A stretch of 64,000 nt of DNA from Synechococcus sp. CC9605 (GCF_000012625.1 NC_007516.1:1054001-1118000); one strand, 5' to 3'. Positions 48,272-57,325 are shown, counted from the first letter of the stretch. Notes: generated by a model not told the origin, from the letters alone. Made by a program: numbers and translations.

Positions 48272-49165
48272 TTTCTTTTCACGTGCTGAGAGGCTGATCA
48301 GGGTGGCGGCCAGTACCAACATCCCGCCACCCACCTGCCAGGCATTGATTGATTCAGCAAACCAAAGCCAGCCCCAGCCAGCGGCAAAGACCACCTGCAC
48401 GTAGTTGATCGATGTGGCTCGGGCGGCGGGCAGGCAGCGCAGGCCCTCGGTCACCCAGATCTGGCCCAGCTGGGTCATCACCCCGACCCCCAGGAGCCAG
48501 AACCATTCGATGCCTTGGGGCCAGACCCCTTGCTGCAGCACCCAGGGCAGGGTCAGGGGAACCGAGATCATCGGGAAATAGAGGATGATTACCAAGGAGT
48601 GCTCGGTTTGCGACAAACGCCGCACACTCACGTAGGCCAGGGCGGTCATCAGAGCGCCACTAATGCCGATCAGCGCAGGGATCAGTTGCTCAGGTTGCGC
48701 TGTTCCCGTGAGCCACTGCGGTTGCACCACCAGAGTGACTCCGATCCAGCCCAGCAGAACCGCTGCACTGATGCGTCGGCGCAGGGGCTCGCCCAGCAGC
48801 AATAGCGCTGCCACGGCGGTGAAGGTGGGGTAGGTGTACTGGAGCACCGTCGCTGAAGCGAGCGGCAGCTGGTCAATCGCTTCGAAGAAGCAGAGCAGGG
48901 CCAAGCTGCCCAGCACCCCCCGCACCACCAGCAGCCCCCGTCGCTGGCCCCATGGGTAGACCCCGGCCAGGCGCAGGCCCACAGCGGTCAGAACGATGCT
49001 GATCAGGGCCCGGCACAGCACGATTTCTGCCACCGGAACCCGACTGTTCAGTTGCTTGACGCAGACCGTCATCAGGCTGAAGGCCAGGGAACTCAGGATT
49101 AGGGCACGGCTTCCCCGCACCGAGTCCCGGTTCCACCAGGGTTGTGGGGTCTGCGGTTCGGCCAT
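48257..49165 (-). CDS. EamA/DMT-family transporter
   Basis: A 302-residue transporter with ten helices in two EamA repeats (ALILSSLAFSLMTVCVKQLN in the first; IPALIGISGALMTALAYVSVRRL in the second). The ATG at 49165 (MAEPQTPQPWW) is chosen; the longer 49243 frame covers the divergent dnaG promoter. Such proteins export or import metabolites (for example amino acids, nucleosides). The substrate is not determinable. High GC returns here, marking the end of the island. Confidence 0.85.
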   Translation of the reverse strand: MAEPQTPQPWWNRDSVRGSRALILSSLAFSLMTVCVKQLNSRVPVAEIVLCRALISIVLTAVGLRLAGVYPWGQRRGLLVVRGVLGSLALLCFFEAIDQLPLASATVLQYTYPTFTAVAALLLLGEPLRRRISAAVLLGWIGVTLVVQPQWLTGTAQPEQLIPALIGISGALMTALAYVSVRRLSQTEHSLVIILYFPMISVPLTLPWVLQQGVWPQGIEWFWLLGVGVMTQLGQIWVTEGLRCLPAARATSINYVQVVFAAGWGWLWFAESINAWQVGGGMLVLAATLISLSAREKKSSLR

Positions 49166-49218
49166 GTCTGTTCTGATGACGGGGTGCGCGGAACCCTGCG
49201 ACTTCGCAGAATGGACCG

Positions 49219-51267
49219 ATGGTGAACGCTCGCCTGCACCCAAGAACGATCGAGGCCGTTAAGGAACGGGCCGACATCGTTGATGTGGTGGGCGAGCACG
49301 TGGTGCTCAAGAAGAAGGGACGGGAATTCGTCGGGATCTGTCCGTTCCATGACGACAGCAAACCGTCGATGACGGTGTCTCCTGCCAAGCAGTTCTACTA
49401 CTGCTTCTCCTGTGGTGCTGGCGGCAACTCCATCAAGTTCCTGATGGAGTTTCAGCGCCAGAGTTTCAGCGATGTTGTGCTGGATCTGGCCCGGCGTTAT
49501 CAGCTGCCGATCGAGACGGTGGATGGTCCGCAGCAGGAACGGCTGCGGCAACAGTTGTCCCGCAGGGACAAGCTGCAGCGTGCCCTGGCGCTGGCTGCCG
49601 GTTGGTTTCGCAGCCAGTTGATGGCGCCTGCTGGTGCAGAGGCCCTCAAGTACCTCAGTGAGGCCCGAGAGTTGAGTCCCGCCACCCAGGAAACCTTCCA
49701 ACTCGGCTATGCGCCGGATCAGTGGGATGGTCTGCTCAAGCATCTTCAACAAGTTGAGGGGCTGGCGCCTGAGCTTCTCGAGGCTGCTGGTCTGGTGGTT
49801 CCCCGCAAAGGCGGCAACGGGTTCTATGACCGCTTCCGCCATCGGGTCATGGTGCCGATCCATGACCGTCAGGGCCGGGTGATCGGTTTCGGGGGACGCA
49901 GCCTTGATGGCAGCGAACCGAAATACCTCAACTCCCCCGAGACCGAAGTGTTCGAGAAGGGGAAGCATCTGTTCGGTCTCGACAAGGCCTCCAATGCCAT
50001 CCGCAAGGACGACAGGGCAGTGGTGGTGGAGGGCTATTTCGATGTAATTGCCCTGCATGCCGCCGGTATTACCAACGCTGTGGCCTCCCTCGGCACGGCC
50101 CTGAGCAGTCAGCAGATCACCCAGTTGTGCCGCGTTAGCGACAGCAAGCGGATCGTTCTGAATTTCGACGCCGACGGCGCCGGTGTCCGTGCAGCCAATC
50201 GGGCCATCGGCGAGGTGGAGCAGCTGGCGATGCAGGGCCAGCTGGAGCTTCGGGTTCTGCACCTTCCTTCAGGCAAGGACCCCGATGAGTTCCTCAAGCA
50301 GAACGGGGCTGGCGATTACCGCGCTCTGCTCGATCAGGCCCCCCTCTGGCTGGATTGGCAGATCGAGCAGGTGCTGGCGGAGCGCGATCTCAGCCGGGCC
50401 GACCAGTTCCAACAGGCGGTCACTGCCCTGGTGGGGCTGCTGGGCAAATTGCCCCAGTCCGCTGTGCGCACCCACTACCTCCAACGGGTGGCGGAGCGCC
50501 TCAGTGGCGGCCAGGGACGCCTGGCGCTTCAGCTCGAGGATGACCTGCGGCAGCAGGTGAAGGGCCAGCGTTGGCATGGGCGCTCCAGCCGTCATGAGCA
50601 GCCCGGTGAATCCGGACAGCGTGAGCGCTGTGAGGCCGATCTGCTGCGGCTGTATCTGCATTGCCCCCGGCATCGGGCCACGATCCGCCAGGAACTGCGC
50701 AAACGCGAACTGGAGGATTTCGCCATTCCCCATCACCGCCATCTGTGGGCGGCCATTACGGATCTCGAGGAGACCAACCTGGGTGAGGGGCGCATGGAGT
50801 CGATCAGCCGTTGCGACGACGACGGCGAGGGTCTGGATCTCATCGATCTGCCCCGCTTGCTCACCGATCAGCTTCTGCTGGAGAGCAGTGCGCTGGTGTC
50901 CCGCCTGACGCCCCTTTTGGAGCCAGGTGAATTGCAGCGTGTTGCCCTAGCGGAGCCCCTGGAGCAGCTGCGGGGCATTGCTGCCCTGCTGGAGCGTCAG
51001 AAAAGTTTGAAGCGCTGCCGGCACCTGTTGGAGGCCTGGGGCGGCCAGCGTCTGCAAACCCTCGAATCCTGCATCGCTGTTCTGATTGATCAGGAGGCTT
51101 CGTCAGATCAGGCCTCCGTGGACATGGAGGTGCGGATTCAGGCCCTCTTCGATGACCTCAACCGTGATGCGCTGCGCTACCAGGAGCTTTATTACGCCGA
51201 GCGAAAACACATCGGCCATCTGGATCAGCAACGTTGCGCCAGTTACACCGTTCCCCCGGCCGCCTGA
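49219..51267 (+). CDS. dnaG: DNA primase DnaG
   Basis: A 682-residue primase. The zinc finger (Cys41, His44, Cys62, Cys65) is complete in CPFHDDSKPSMTVSP then YYCFSCGAGGN. The Toprim domain has VVVEGYFDVIALHAAG and NFDADGAGVRAANR. A C-terminal helicase-binding domain covers the final ~180 residues. It makes RNA primers for the replicase whose alpha subunit is encoded at 34792-38310. Confidence 0.96.
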   Translation: MVNARLHPRTIEAVKERADIVDVVGEHVVLKKKGREFVGICPFHDDSKPSMTVSPAKQFYYCFSCGAGGNSIKFLMEFQRQSFSDVVLDLARRYQLPIETVDGPQQERLRQQLSRRDKLQRALALAAGWFRSQLMAPAGAEALKYLSEARELSPATQETFQLGYAPDQWDGLLKHLQQVEGLAPELLEAAGLVVPRKGGNGFYDRFRHRVMVPIHDRQGRVIGFGGRSLDGSEPKYLNSPETEVFEKGKHLFGLDKASNAIRKDDRAVVVEGYFDVIALHAAGITNAVASLGTALSSQQITQLCRVSDSKRIVLNFDADGAGVRAANRAIGEVEQLAMQGQLELRVLHLPSGKDPDEFLKQNGAGDYRALLDQAPLWLDWQIEQVLAERDLSRADQFQQAVTALVGLLGKLPQSAVRTHYLQRVAERLSGGQGRLALQLEDDLRQQVKGQRWHGRSSRHEQPGESGQRERCEADLLRLYLHCPRHRATIRQELRKRELEDFAIPHHRHLWAAITDLEETNLGEGRMESISRCDDDGEGLDLIDLPRLLTDQLLLESSALVSRLTPLLEPGELQRVALAEPLEQLRGIAALLERQKSLKRCRHLLEAWGGQRLQTLESCIAVLIDQEASSDQASVDMEVRIQALFDDLNRDALRYQELYYAERKHIGHLDQQRCASYTVPPAA

Positions 51268-51322
51268 GCTATTGGCCGGTGGTCGGGGCAAACTGCATCA
51301 GGATCTGTTCCTCGAGTTGAAG

Positions 51323-51580
51323 ATGTCTGAATTCTTCGAAGCGATCTGGCACGGCGAGGGCGTCGGCGATGGCGGTGATCTGGAGGAAGCGCTGCAGGCC
51401 TACGTCGCGGTGAAGCCGGAGGAGGGGGATTGGGTTGAGGCTTGCGCCGCCGAGGGGGCCGACCCCGTGATCGAACGCTTCGCTTCGTTTGACGTCTATC
51501 TCGACAATGCTGATCCGCTTGAGCGCATTGCCGTCACCCCGCAGATGATCAGCGAAGCCCTTGCGTTGTTGCCGTCCTGA
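51323..51580 (+). CDS. Conserved hypothetical acidic protein
   Basis: An 85-residue acidic protein starting MSEFFEAIWHGEG (ATG 51323). It has no membrane span or signal. ATG and stop are close to dnaG and the next gene overlaps its stop by one base. Composition is like the flanking genes. No function known. Confidence 0.65.
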   Translation: MSEFFEAIWHGEGVGDGGDLEEALQAYVAVKPEEGDWVEACAAEGADPVIERFASFDVYLDNADPLERIAVTPQMISEALALLPS

Positions 51581-51876
51581 TGACCGATTCGCAGCTGGAT
51601 TTCGCCGCGCTCGATCCGGTCAACCACCTCTGGCCGGCCTTCGTGGAGCGTCTGGGCTCTGACAAAGCCCAGCGGGCTGTCCGCCAGGCGCTGGATCTGC
51701 AGGGCATGCGGGGGCATCAAGGCACCCTGCCGGTGCTGTTCACCGAAACCGGTGGCTTGGCGCTGGCCAGCGCCGATCTGGTGCGGGAGCAGACGGGTCT
51801 CAATGCCCACGGCGAGCGGATGGTCTTGCTGCTCAGCACCCGTGAACAGGTCATCCAGTTGCTGCAGGAGGCCTGA
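51580..51876 (+). CDS. Conserved hypothetical protein
   Basis: A 98-residue cytoplasmic protein (ATG at 51580, overlapping the upstream stop by one base). It contains an LPVLFTETGGLALASADLV stretch and no catalytic motif. Convergent with umuC 22 bases away. Confidence 0.6.
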   Translation: MTDSQLDFAALDPVNHLWPAFVERLGSDKAQRAVRQALDLQGMRGHQGTLPVLFTETGGLALASADLVREQTGLNAHGERMVLLLSTREQVIQLLQEA

Positions 51877-51897
51877 GGCCTGGCTCAACGCTATGGC

Positions 51898-53172
51898 TCA
51901 GGCCTTCACCACCGGTAGATCCTGCAGACGGGTGGTGGCGGCGCGGCTGAGTTGCTCACGCCGCATCAGCCAGCTGGGCTGCAGTCCGCAACCGGCCCAT
52001 TGCAGGGTTCCACGCCCGTAACGCCGATTGATCCGGTCGATGGTCTGCATCAGGCACTCCCGTTTCTGCTGCTGCTCCTCACTCATCGGCACCATCAGAT
52101 GGGTCTGCAGGATGTTGTGGCTCTGCAGGTGCTGCGTCAGCACGCCGGCCTTGGCCAATTGACGGTGGGGCCGGAAGATCCGTGCCACCAAGGGGCGTGC
52201 CGCTTGCAGCAGCACAGCTGTGTCATTGCTCGGTAGGTCTAGCTGCGTGCTGGCCGCTTGGCTGTAAAACCCAGGAGCAAACGGGCTGGTGCGGGTGTAG
52301 ATGGTGAGGGCCGCTGCCCGTTGCCGTTGCTTGCGCAATTTCTCGGCGGCGCGCACCACATAGGTGGCGATGGCCTGGTGCAGCTCCTCCTGGCTGGTGA
52401 TGGGGCGGCTGAAACTGCGGCTCACGCAGGTTTCCTGCTTCGGTGCTGGTGCCAGCTCCAGCGGCAGGCAGGCATGGCCTCGCAGCTCCCGTTGCAGCCG
52501 CAGACCCACCACGCCGCATTTGGCGCGCAGTTCACCACTCGGCATGTCCCGGAGATGTCGTGCGTTGCTGATGCCCCGCAGGCGGCACCAATGGGCCAAT
52601 TGGCGACCGATTCCCCAGACATCTTCAATCGCAATGGTTTCCAGCCAGCGATCGGGGTTGTCGCACTGTCCGAGGTCGAACATTCCGGCATGGTCCGGGG
52701 CCTGTTTGGCCAGGCGATTGGCCAGCTTGGCCTGCGCCTTGCTGGCCCCTAGGCCGATGGCGATCGGAAGGCCGAGGTTCTGCCGTGCCCGTGCCCTCAG
52801 CTGGCGTGCCCAACCCTGCAGGTCGCCATTGCGGGGACGACGAATCCTCCCGAAGGCCTCGTCAATCGAATACACCTCCAGCTCTTCACAGTGGGCCTCC
52901 AGCAGGCTCATCATCCGCTGGCTCATGTCGGCATAGAGGGCGTAGTTCGAACTGCGCACCACCACGTTGTGCCGTTCAAGCTCCCTGCGCGCCTTGAAGT
53001 ACGGCGTTCCCATGCGGATGCCGAGGGCACGGGCTTCGGCACTGCGCGCAACGATGCAGCCGTCGTTGTTGGACAGCACCACCACGGGCTGACCGATCAG
53101 AGCCGGATCCAGGCTCTGTTCGCAGGAGGCGTAGAAGTTGTTTCCATCGATCAGGGCCGTGGCCTGAGGCAT
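51898..53172 (-). CDS. umuC: UmuC, Y-family DNA polymerase subunit of Pol V
   Basis: A 424-residue lesion-bypass polymerase. ALIDGNNFYASCEQ and VVVLSNNDGCIVARS near the N-terminus, and YSIDEAFGR (catalytic acidic residues), define the Y-family palm and fingers. IGLGASKAQAKLANRLAK follows, typical of UmuC. The UmuD gene is 12 bases away on the same strand, with a LexA box upstream of both. Confidence 0.96.
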   Translation of the reverse strand: MPQATALIDGNNFYASCEQSLDPALIGQPVVVLSNNDGCIVARSAEARALGIRMGTPYFKARRELERHNVVVRSSNYALYADMSQRMMSLLEAHCEELEVYSIDEAFGRIRRPRNGDLQGWARQLRARARQNLGLPIAIGLGASKAQAKLANRLAKQAPDHAGMFDLGQCDNPDRWLETIAIEDVWGIGRQLAHWCRLRGISNARHLRDMPSGELRAKCGVVGLRLQRELRGHACLPLELAPAPKQETCVSRSFSRPITSQEELHQAIATYVVRAAEKLRKQRQRAAALTIYTRTSPFAPGFYSQAASTQLDLPSNDTAVLLQAARPLVARIFRPHRQLAKAGVLTQHLQSHNILQTHLMVPMSEEQQQKRECLMQTIDRINRRYGRGTLQWAGCGLQPSWLMRREQLSRAATTRLQDLPVVKA

Positions 53173-53184
53173 GGCGATGTCGCT

Positions 53185-53616
53185 TCAGAGCGGATGGATC
53201 ACGTGGATGGCGACGCCCCAGATCTGCACTTCGCCGCAGCGGTGAAGCTCCAGTGGCGGATAGTCCGGATGGGCGGCTTCCAGGCGCAACCGGCCGCGAT
53301 GATGCATCAGGCGTTTGAGGGTGAAGGCACCGTCGAGCACAGCCACAACCACCTGGCCCGGGCGCGGGTCGAGGCTGCGATCGACCACCAGAAGATCGCC
53401 GTCGTGGATGCCGGCGTCGGTCATCGATTCGCCGCTCACATGCAGGAAAAAGGTGCTGGTGGGATGCCGGATCAGCTGTTCATTGAGGTCGATCCCCACG
53501 TCGACGTAGTCATCGGCTGGGGACGGGAAGCCAGCGGCGACGCGTTCCCCAGCCAGGGGCAGCGTGAGCCGACTGCGCTTGGGCTGCAGGGGAAGCGGTC
53601 TGTGTTGGAGCTCCAC
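53185..53616 (-). CDS. umuD: UmuD, self-cleaving SOS mutagenesis protein
   Basis: A 143-residue peptidase S24 protein. The cleavage site is Ala28-Gly29 (RVAAGFPSP), the nucleophile is Ser64 (VSGESMTDAGI) and the general base is Lys101 (FTLKRL). All lie four residues after the E. coli counterparts (24-25, 60, 97), so it should be cleavable by RecA-stimulated autolysis. It is 24 bases downstream of the LexA box and forms an operon with umuC. Confidence 0.96.
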   Translation of the reverse strand: MELQHRPLPLQPKRSRLTLPLAGERVAAGFPSPADDYVDVGIDLNEQLIRHPTSTFFLHVSGESMTDAGIHDGDLLVVDRSLDPRPGQVVVAVLDGAFTLKRLMHHRGRLRLEAAHPDYPPLELHRCGEVQIWGVAIHVIHPL

Positions 53617-53640
53617 GGCAGCAGCGACAACTGGCTAAAT

Positions 53641-53654
53641 AGTACTCATGTACT
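53641..53654. promoter_or_regulatory. LexA (SOS) box between umuDC and a divergent gene
   Basis: AGTACTCATGTACT is a full match to the cyanobacterial LexA pattern RGTACNNNDGTWCB. It lies 24 bases upstream of the umuD start on the minus strand. On the + strand it contains the ATG of the unknown gene at 53648, so binding would cover both promoters. Confidence 0.9.
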
Positions 53655-54094
53655 GCTTGCTGTGGGGAGGGTTCGGTGAGGATGGTGGCCTTCGACATCT
53701 GGTGTTGGCTGACTCCCCTTACCTCGTGGCCATGGCGCTGATCGATCAGCAGGGCCGGCGCGCCCTGCCTCTGGGTGGACGGTCTCAGAAAGAGGTGGCT
53801 CCGCAGGGTGAGGCTCCGGAGGCGTTGGGCCATGCTCTGGTGCTTGAGCTGCTGTTGCGGGTGTGGCAGCGCAGTGATCAGGGTGTGCTGCAGCGTGCGG
53901 CTGGAGTCGACAGCCTGCTGCTGGTGGAGCTGCCGATGGAACGGCTGCCGGAGGACGTGCCCAGGCTCAAGGCGGACTGGTTGAACACGGGAGATACGTC
54001 TGCGTTCAAGGCGGGATTGCAGGCTTTCTCCCCGCGGGCCTGGACGGTTTTGATCGAAAAATTCAAGCCTGTGGCTCTGCAGCCGTTGTGGTGA
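53648..54094 (+). CDS. Unknown protein divergent to umuD, LexA box over its start
   Basis: A 148-residue soluble protein (MYCLLWGGFG at the start). Leu-rich with no signal or clear domain (MALIDQQGRRALPLGG, then LGHALVLELLLRVWQ, then SLLLVELPMERLPEDVPR). Length and composition are coding-like. It begins inside the LexA site and converges with the 2OG oxygenase by a 32-base overlap. It may be an uncharacterised SOS gene, but a later start would remove it from LexA control. Confidence 0.65.
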   Translation: MYCLLWGGFGEDGGLRHLVLADSPYLVAMALIDQQGRRALPLGGRSQKEVAPQGEAPEALGHALVLELLLRVWQRSDQGVLQRAAGVDSLLLVELPMERLPEDVPRLKADWLNTGDTSAFKAGLQAFSPRAWTVLIEKFKPVALQPLW

Positions 54095-54662
54095 GGGGCG
54101 CTTGCTCCCAGATGTTCACAGCCACGGAATAGCGCTCGCCTTCGAAGGGATTGATCCGATGCAGGATGCCGGGGGAGAACAGCACCAAGCGGTTCACCAC
54201 CGGTGGGATCGAGATCACCGAGCGGAAGGTGGGTAACGGCCCCTGGTATCCGTTCTCGATCGGAGGGTTGTCGGCCACCAGGAGTTCGCCGCCAGCGCAG
54301 CTCACGTGGGGGTAGAACACGGTGGACAGCAAGGGCAGTAGGAAGCGGCCGCTACATCGACCTTCCAGCTCGTCCTTGTCGATGTGCCAGTCGAGATCGT
54401 TGTTGGTGTTGCACCACCACTCGACTCCGGCCCGTTGGGGGGCAAATGGTGTTGCCAGAGGGAGCAGGGCCTCGTCGAGGTAGCGATCGACGACGGCTTG
54501 CTGAGCGGCTGCGTGAATCGAGCGGGGAGAACCGGTTTCGGGTCGCCAGCTGAATTGAGCATCACCATCGTGTTGCTCCTTGAGCCGCCCGTAGATGTCA
54601 CAGAGGTCGCGCAGGTCCTGGAGGGCGCTGGCGGGCAGAAGGTTGTCGATGACGTGCAGCAC
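54063..54662 (-). CDS. 2-oxoglutarate/Fe(II)-dependent oxygenase
   Basis: A 199-residue dioxygenase. The iron ligands are His93 and Asp95 (DWHIDKDE) and His168 (GILHRINPFEGERYSV), with Arg177 positioned to bind 2-oxoglutarate. The GGELLVADN stretch between them is typical of prolyl-hydroxylase-like PKHD members. The substrate is unknown. It sits two bases from the DxD glycosyltransferase-like gene on the same strand, so the two could modify the same molecule. Confidence 0.85.
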   Translation of the reverse strand: MLHVIDNLLPASALQDLRDLCDIYGRLKEQHDGDAQFSWRPETGSPRSIHAAAQQAVVDRYLDEALLPLATPFAPQRAGVEWWCNTNNDLDWHIDKDELEGRCSGRFLLPLLSTVFYPHVSCAGGELLVADNPPIENGYQGPLPTFRSVISIPPVVNRLVLFSPGILHRINPFEGERYSVAVNIWEQAPLTTTAAEPQA

Positions 54663-54664
54663 GG

Positions 54665-55498
54665 TCAGGCCTCCTCTGCGGCTTGTGCCTGCAGATGCAT
54701 CAAGTGCTGAAACGCTTCGCTGCTTGTATCTCGACCGATTTTTTTGAGACCGAACTGATCGCCTTTTTGAAGCAGTCGATCGATCGCTTTGCGGGGTACT
54801 TTTTTTTCTTTTGGTACGTCAATAAGAGGGCGCTGAAAAACGGCATCCTGGCCTTCTAGGAAATGAAGAATGCTGGGAATCGCGATTTCGGTGACTGGCC
54901 AGACGCGTTGGGGTTTCTTCTTGAAGTAATCATCTTTGAAGTAATGGTTGTAAAGAACGCCGAAGAGCTGGAAGACAGGCCAAGGCATAAAGGCACCGCA
55001 GACTCGCCCACTTCGCAGTTTTGAAACATCTCCATCCAGCATCTCTTGGGTAAATCGTTGAACTCGACGATCTGCTTTGGCTTTTTCGGTCCATTTCCAA
55101 CGGACATTGCTGAACTTGAAAAAGTTGTTCCCGCAGCCAATCCGGTGGTTTTGGAGCTGATCTTTTGCTTTGCCTGAAACCAGGAGGTCTGTATCGGTGT
55201 GAATCAGAACCTTGTCGTGGATGTGCTGATCGGCAAGTGCCGTTTTGATCAGTTCACACAGGGCGTAGGCCGTACAAACTCGCCAGGTGGGTTGCTGCCG
55301 TTGTGTGAACACGATGCTGTGCCCCTCCCGTTCGGCGAAGGCGGTGAGTTCGGATTGGAGATCAGGGTGACTCTCCAGAGACACGTGGAAGTAATGACGC
55401 AACTCAAAGGGCGCAAGAAAGACCCTGTAGTTCTCAAGTTGTCGGGCGATGTGATCAATCGACTGGCCGTGGATCGGGGACAGCAGAGCCAGACGCAT
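54665..55498 (-). CDS. DxD-type glycosyltransferase-like protein
   Basis: A protein of about 277 residues (ATG at 55498 gives MRLALLSPIHGQSIDH; an ORF start at 55525 adds nine). It has a KVLIHTDTDLLV segment, a DxD/TDTD metal-nucleotide-sugar motif, and SNVRWKWTEKAKADRR. The base composition is a little more AT-rich than its neighbours. I do not recognise a specific family. The product may glycosylate a surface polysaccharide or lipid, but this is only suggested by the DxD. Confidence 0.65.
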   Translation of the reverse strand: MRLALLSPIHGQSIDHIARQLENYRVFLAPFELRHYFHVSLESHPDLQSELTAFAEREGHSIVFTQRQQPTWRVCTAYALCELIKTALADQHIHDKVLIHTDTDLLVSGKAKDQLQNHRIGCGNNFFKFSNVRWKWTEKAKADRRVQRFTQEMLDGDVSKLRSGRVCGAFMPWPVFQLFGVLYNHYFKDDYFKKKPQRVWPVTEIAIPSILHFLEGQDAVFQRPLIDVPKEKKVPRKAIDRLLQKGDQFGLKKIGRDTSSEAFQHLMHLQAQAAEEA

Positions 55499-55534
55499 GG
55501 TCGAGGGGAAAAGATCAGCGGCCATCCGTGAACC

Positions 55535-55969
55535 CTAAGCGCGGTGATAGGGGCTGCCTTGGACAATCGCTTGGGCCCGGAACAGTTGTTCCACAAGCAT
55601 CAGCCGCGCCAGTTCGTGGGGGAAGGTCATCGGGGAGAGGCTCAGTCGCCATTGGGCCTGCGCCTTGAGCTCGGCGGTGAGACCGTCGGCTCCACCAATC
55701 ACAAAGGCCAGCCGCTGGTTGCCGAATTGCTCGAGTCGTTGTGCGAAGGGAACCGACGCCAAGGTGTCGCCCTGTTCCATCAGCGCAATCAGGGTTTCAT
55801 CGGGCCGCAGGGCTGCCCTGATGGCATCGGCTTCCTTGTCTGGGTTGCTGTCGCGCAGTTCGCTGATGGTCAACCCAGGCAGCCGTTTCAGATAGAGGTC
55901 AATGCCGTCCTGAATCCAGCCACGCCGCACTTTGCCCACCGCAAGAATCCGGCAACGGGCCGGGTTCAA
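55535..55969 (-). CDS. rlmH: RlmH, 23S rRNA pseudouridine-1915 N3-methyltransferase
   Basis: A 144-residue SPOUT methyltransferase. [12 protein letters not shown] is the SAM-binding knot motif, and [27 protein letters not shown] is the family C-terminus. It has the usual length. The stop-start overlap with the next gene upstream (ATGA at 55966) indicates co-transcription. Confidence 0.95.
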   Translation of the reverse strand: MNPARCRILAVGKVRRGWIQDGIDLYLKRLPGLTISELRDSNPDKEADAIRAALRPDETLIALMEQGDTLASVPFAQRLEQFGNQRLAFVIGGADGLTAELKAQAQWRLSLSPMTFPHELARLMLVEQLFRAQAIVQGSPYHRA

Positions 55970-56394
55970 ACGTCGTCTCCTTCGTCCTCGAGCAGCAGCT
56001 GCCCGAAAGCCACGTAGAGGCTTTCCTCCTCGCTGCCCGGGTCCACCTTCGGCCGTTTCGGCTGGGTGTTTTTTCCCGGTCCGGGCTGGCTGCGCGCTGG
56101 TGCGGCAAGGGCTGGTGTGGTGTCGTTTCTGTTGAACGGCGACGGTGGAGCCGATGGTTTGCGTTGGGCTTCCAACTGTTTGAGGCGGTCCATCAGGTGC
56201 TCAGGAACGGTGCCGTCCTGGCTGGCCTTCATCAGTTCCCGGAAGAGATCTTCGGGGTTCTTCTCGGTTTCAACGCGATGGCGAACCTGGCTGGCTTTTG
56301 GAGCGACCGCAGGCTTTTCCGGTTCCGGCAGGCGCGCGGGGAGTTGACGCCCCAACTCACGCAGGCGCTCAAGGCTGCGGGGATCAAAACTCAT
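55966..56394 (-). CDS. Conserved hypothetical protein, disordered Pro-rich
   Basis: A 142-residue protein with a short helical N-terminus ([19 protein letters not shown]), a central stretch ([16 protein letters not shown]) and a long Pro/Arg/Ser-rich linker (about 80-120) before an acidic C-terminal end. No known domain. Overlaps rlmH by four bases. Confidence 0.65.
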   Translation of the reverse strand: MSFDPRSLERLRELGRQLPARLPEPEKPAVAPKASQVRHRVETEKNPEDLFRELMKASQDGTVPEHLMDRLKQLEAQRKPSAPPSPFNRNDTTPALAAPARSQPGPGKNTQPKRPKVDPGSEEESLYVAFGQLLLEDEGDDV

Positions 56395-56397
56395 GGT

Positions 56398-56883
56398 TCA
56401 AGCGCAACCGAGACTTTCGCGGGTGCTGCGGCCCGTGACGGAATTCGTTCCGTCGGCAACGGCGCAGAGGCTTTTGAGTTGGTCTCCCCGCATGGGAACG
56501 TCGGTGAAGTCGGCTCCCGTGATCAACACATCGCTGAAACGTGTGTTGAAAGCAAAAGCTCCCTCCAGCACGGCGTCCTCAAGGTTGGTGCCAGTCATCA
56601 CAGCGGCATCAAGGGTGGCTTCGCGCAGGTCGGTGCCGCTGAGGTCGGCATCCTGCAGCTTGGCGCCGTAGAGGCTGGCTCCCCGCAGATCTGATCCGGA
56701 GAGGTTGGCTTCGCGCAGGTTGCTGAGGTTGAAGGTGGCCCCCCGCAGGTCCTTGTTCGAGTAGTCGGCACCGATCAGCACCTGTTTGGCCACATCCATC
56801 GCGGCGTGGGCCGGAGCCGCCAACAGCCACTGGCATGAAAACACCACCAGAGAGATCAGTATGGCCGTGAAGCGTTTGCGCAT
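56398..56883 (-). CDS. Pentapeptide-repeat protein with signal peptide
   Basis: A 161-residue exported protein (ATG 56883, MRKRFTAILIS). After a signal peptide (cleavage near AHA|AM, residue ~27), tandem A(D/N)LxX units (SNLREANLSGSDLRGASLYG and later ADLSGTDLREATLD) form a right-handed beta-helix, ending in a Cys-containing tail. Such proteins are common in the thylakoid lumen or periplasm of cyanobacteria. Its exact job is unknown. Confidence 0.87.
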   Translation of the reverse strand: MRKRFTAILISLVVFSCQWLLAAPAHAAMDVAKQVLIGADYSNKDLRGATFNLSNLREANLSGSDLRGASLYGAKLQDADLSGTDLREATLDAAVMTGTNLEDAVLEGAFAFNTRFSDVLITGADFTDVPMRGDQLKSLCAVADGTNSVTGRSTRESLGCA

Positions 56884-56961
56884 GATCGGAACCATCACAG
56901 CTGAACCCTAGAACTGTTCCAGGGGGGAATGGTTTGAACCAGGACGTGATGGTTCAAGCCG

Positions 56962-57325
56962 GTGGGGTGTCAATGCAGCGGTGGCTGGGCGGAGCAGCAG
57001 GCCTTGCAGCAGCTGGAAGCGCAGGGATGGCGATTGCTGGACCGCAATTGGCACTGCCGCTGGGGCGAGCTCGATCTGGTGCTGGAGCGGCAGCTGCTGC
57101 TGCTGGTGGTGGAGGTGAAGGGGCGTCGCATGGGGCATCACGACCGCCATGGCCTTGATGCCTTTCATTCCGCCAAACGGCGCCGTATGGCTCGCGCGAT
57201 CAGTTGCTGGAGAGCGGTGCATCCGGCATCAGCTGAGCAGCTGCTTCGGGTCAAGTTGGCCCTTGTTCCCCTTAACAACACCCCGTCGAACGATTCGCTG
57301 GATTGATGTGGAACGGCTGTGCTGA
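56962..57325 (+). pseudogene. YraN/UPF0102-family protein, frameshifted near its 3' end
   Basis: A putative YraN protein starting at GTG 56962. The family pattern is visible as [20 protein letters not shown], then [11 protein letters not shown] and LVVEVKGRR, nuclease-fold residues. The original frame stops at 57306 after [13 protein letters not shown]. Shifting one base near 57270-57280 restores a typical C-terminal ending, [11 protein letters not shown], that stops at 57323-57325. So a one-base insertion probably truncates the last ten or so residues. It could be a sequencing error. Confidence 0.65.
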
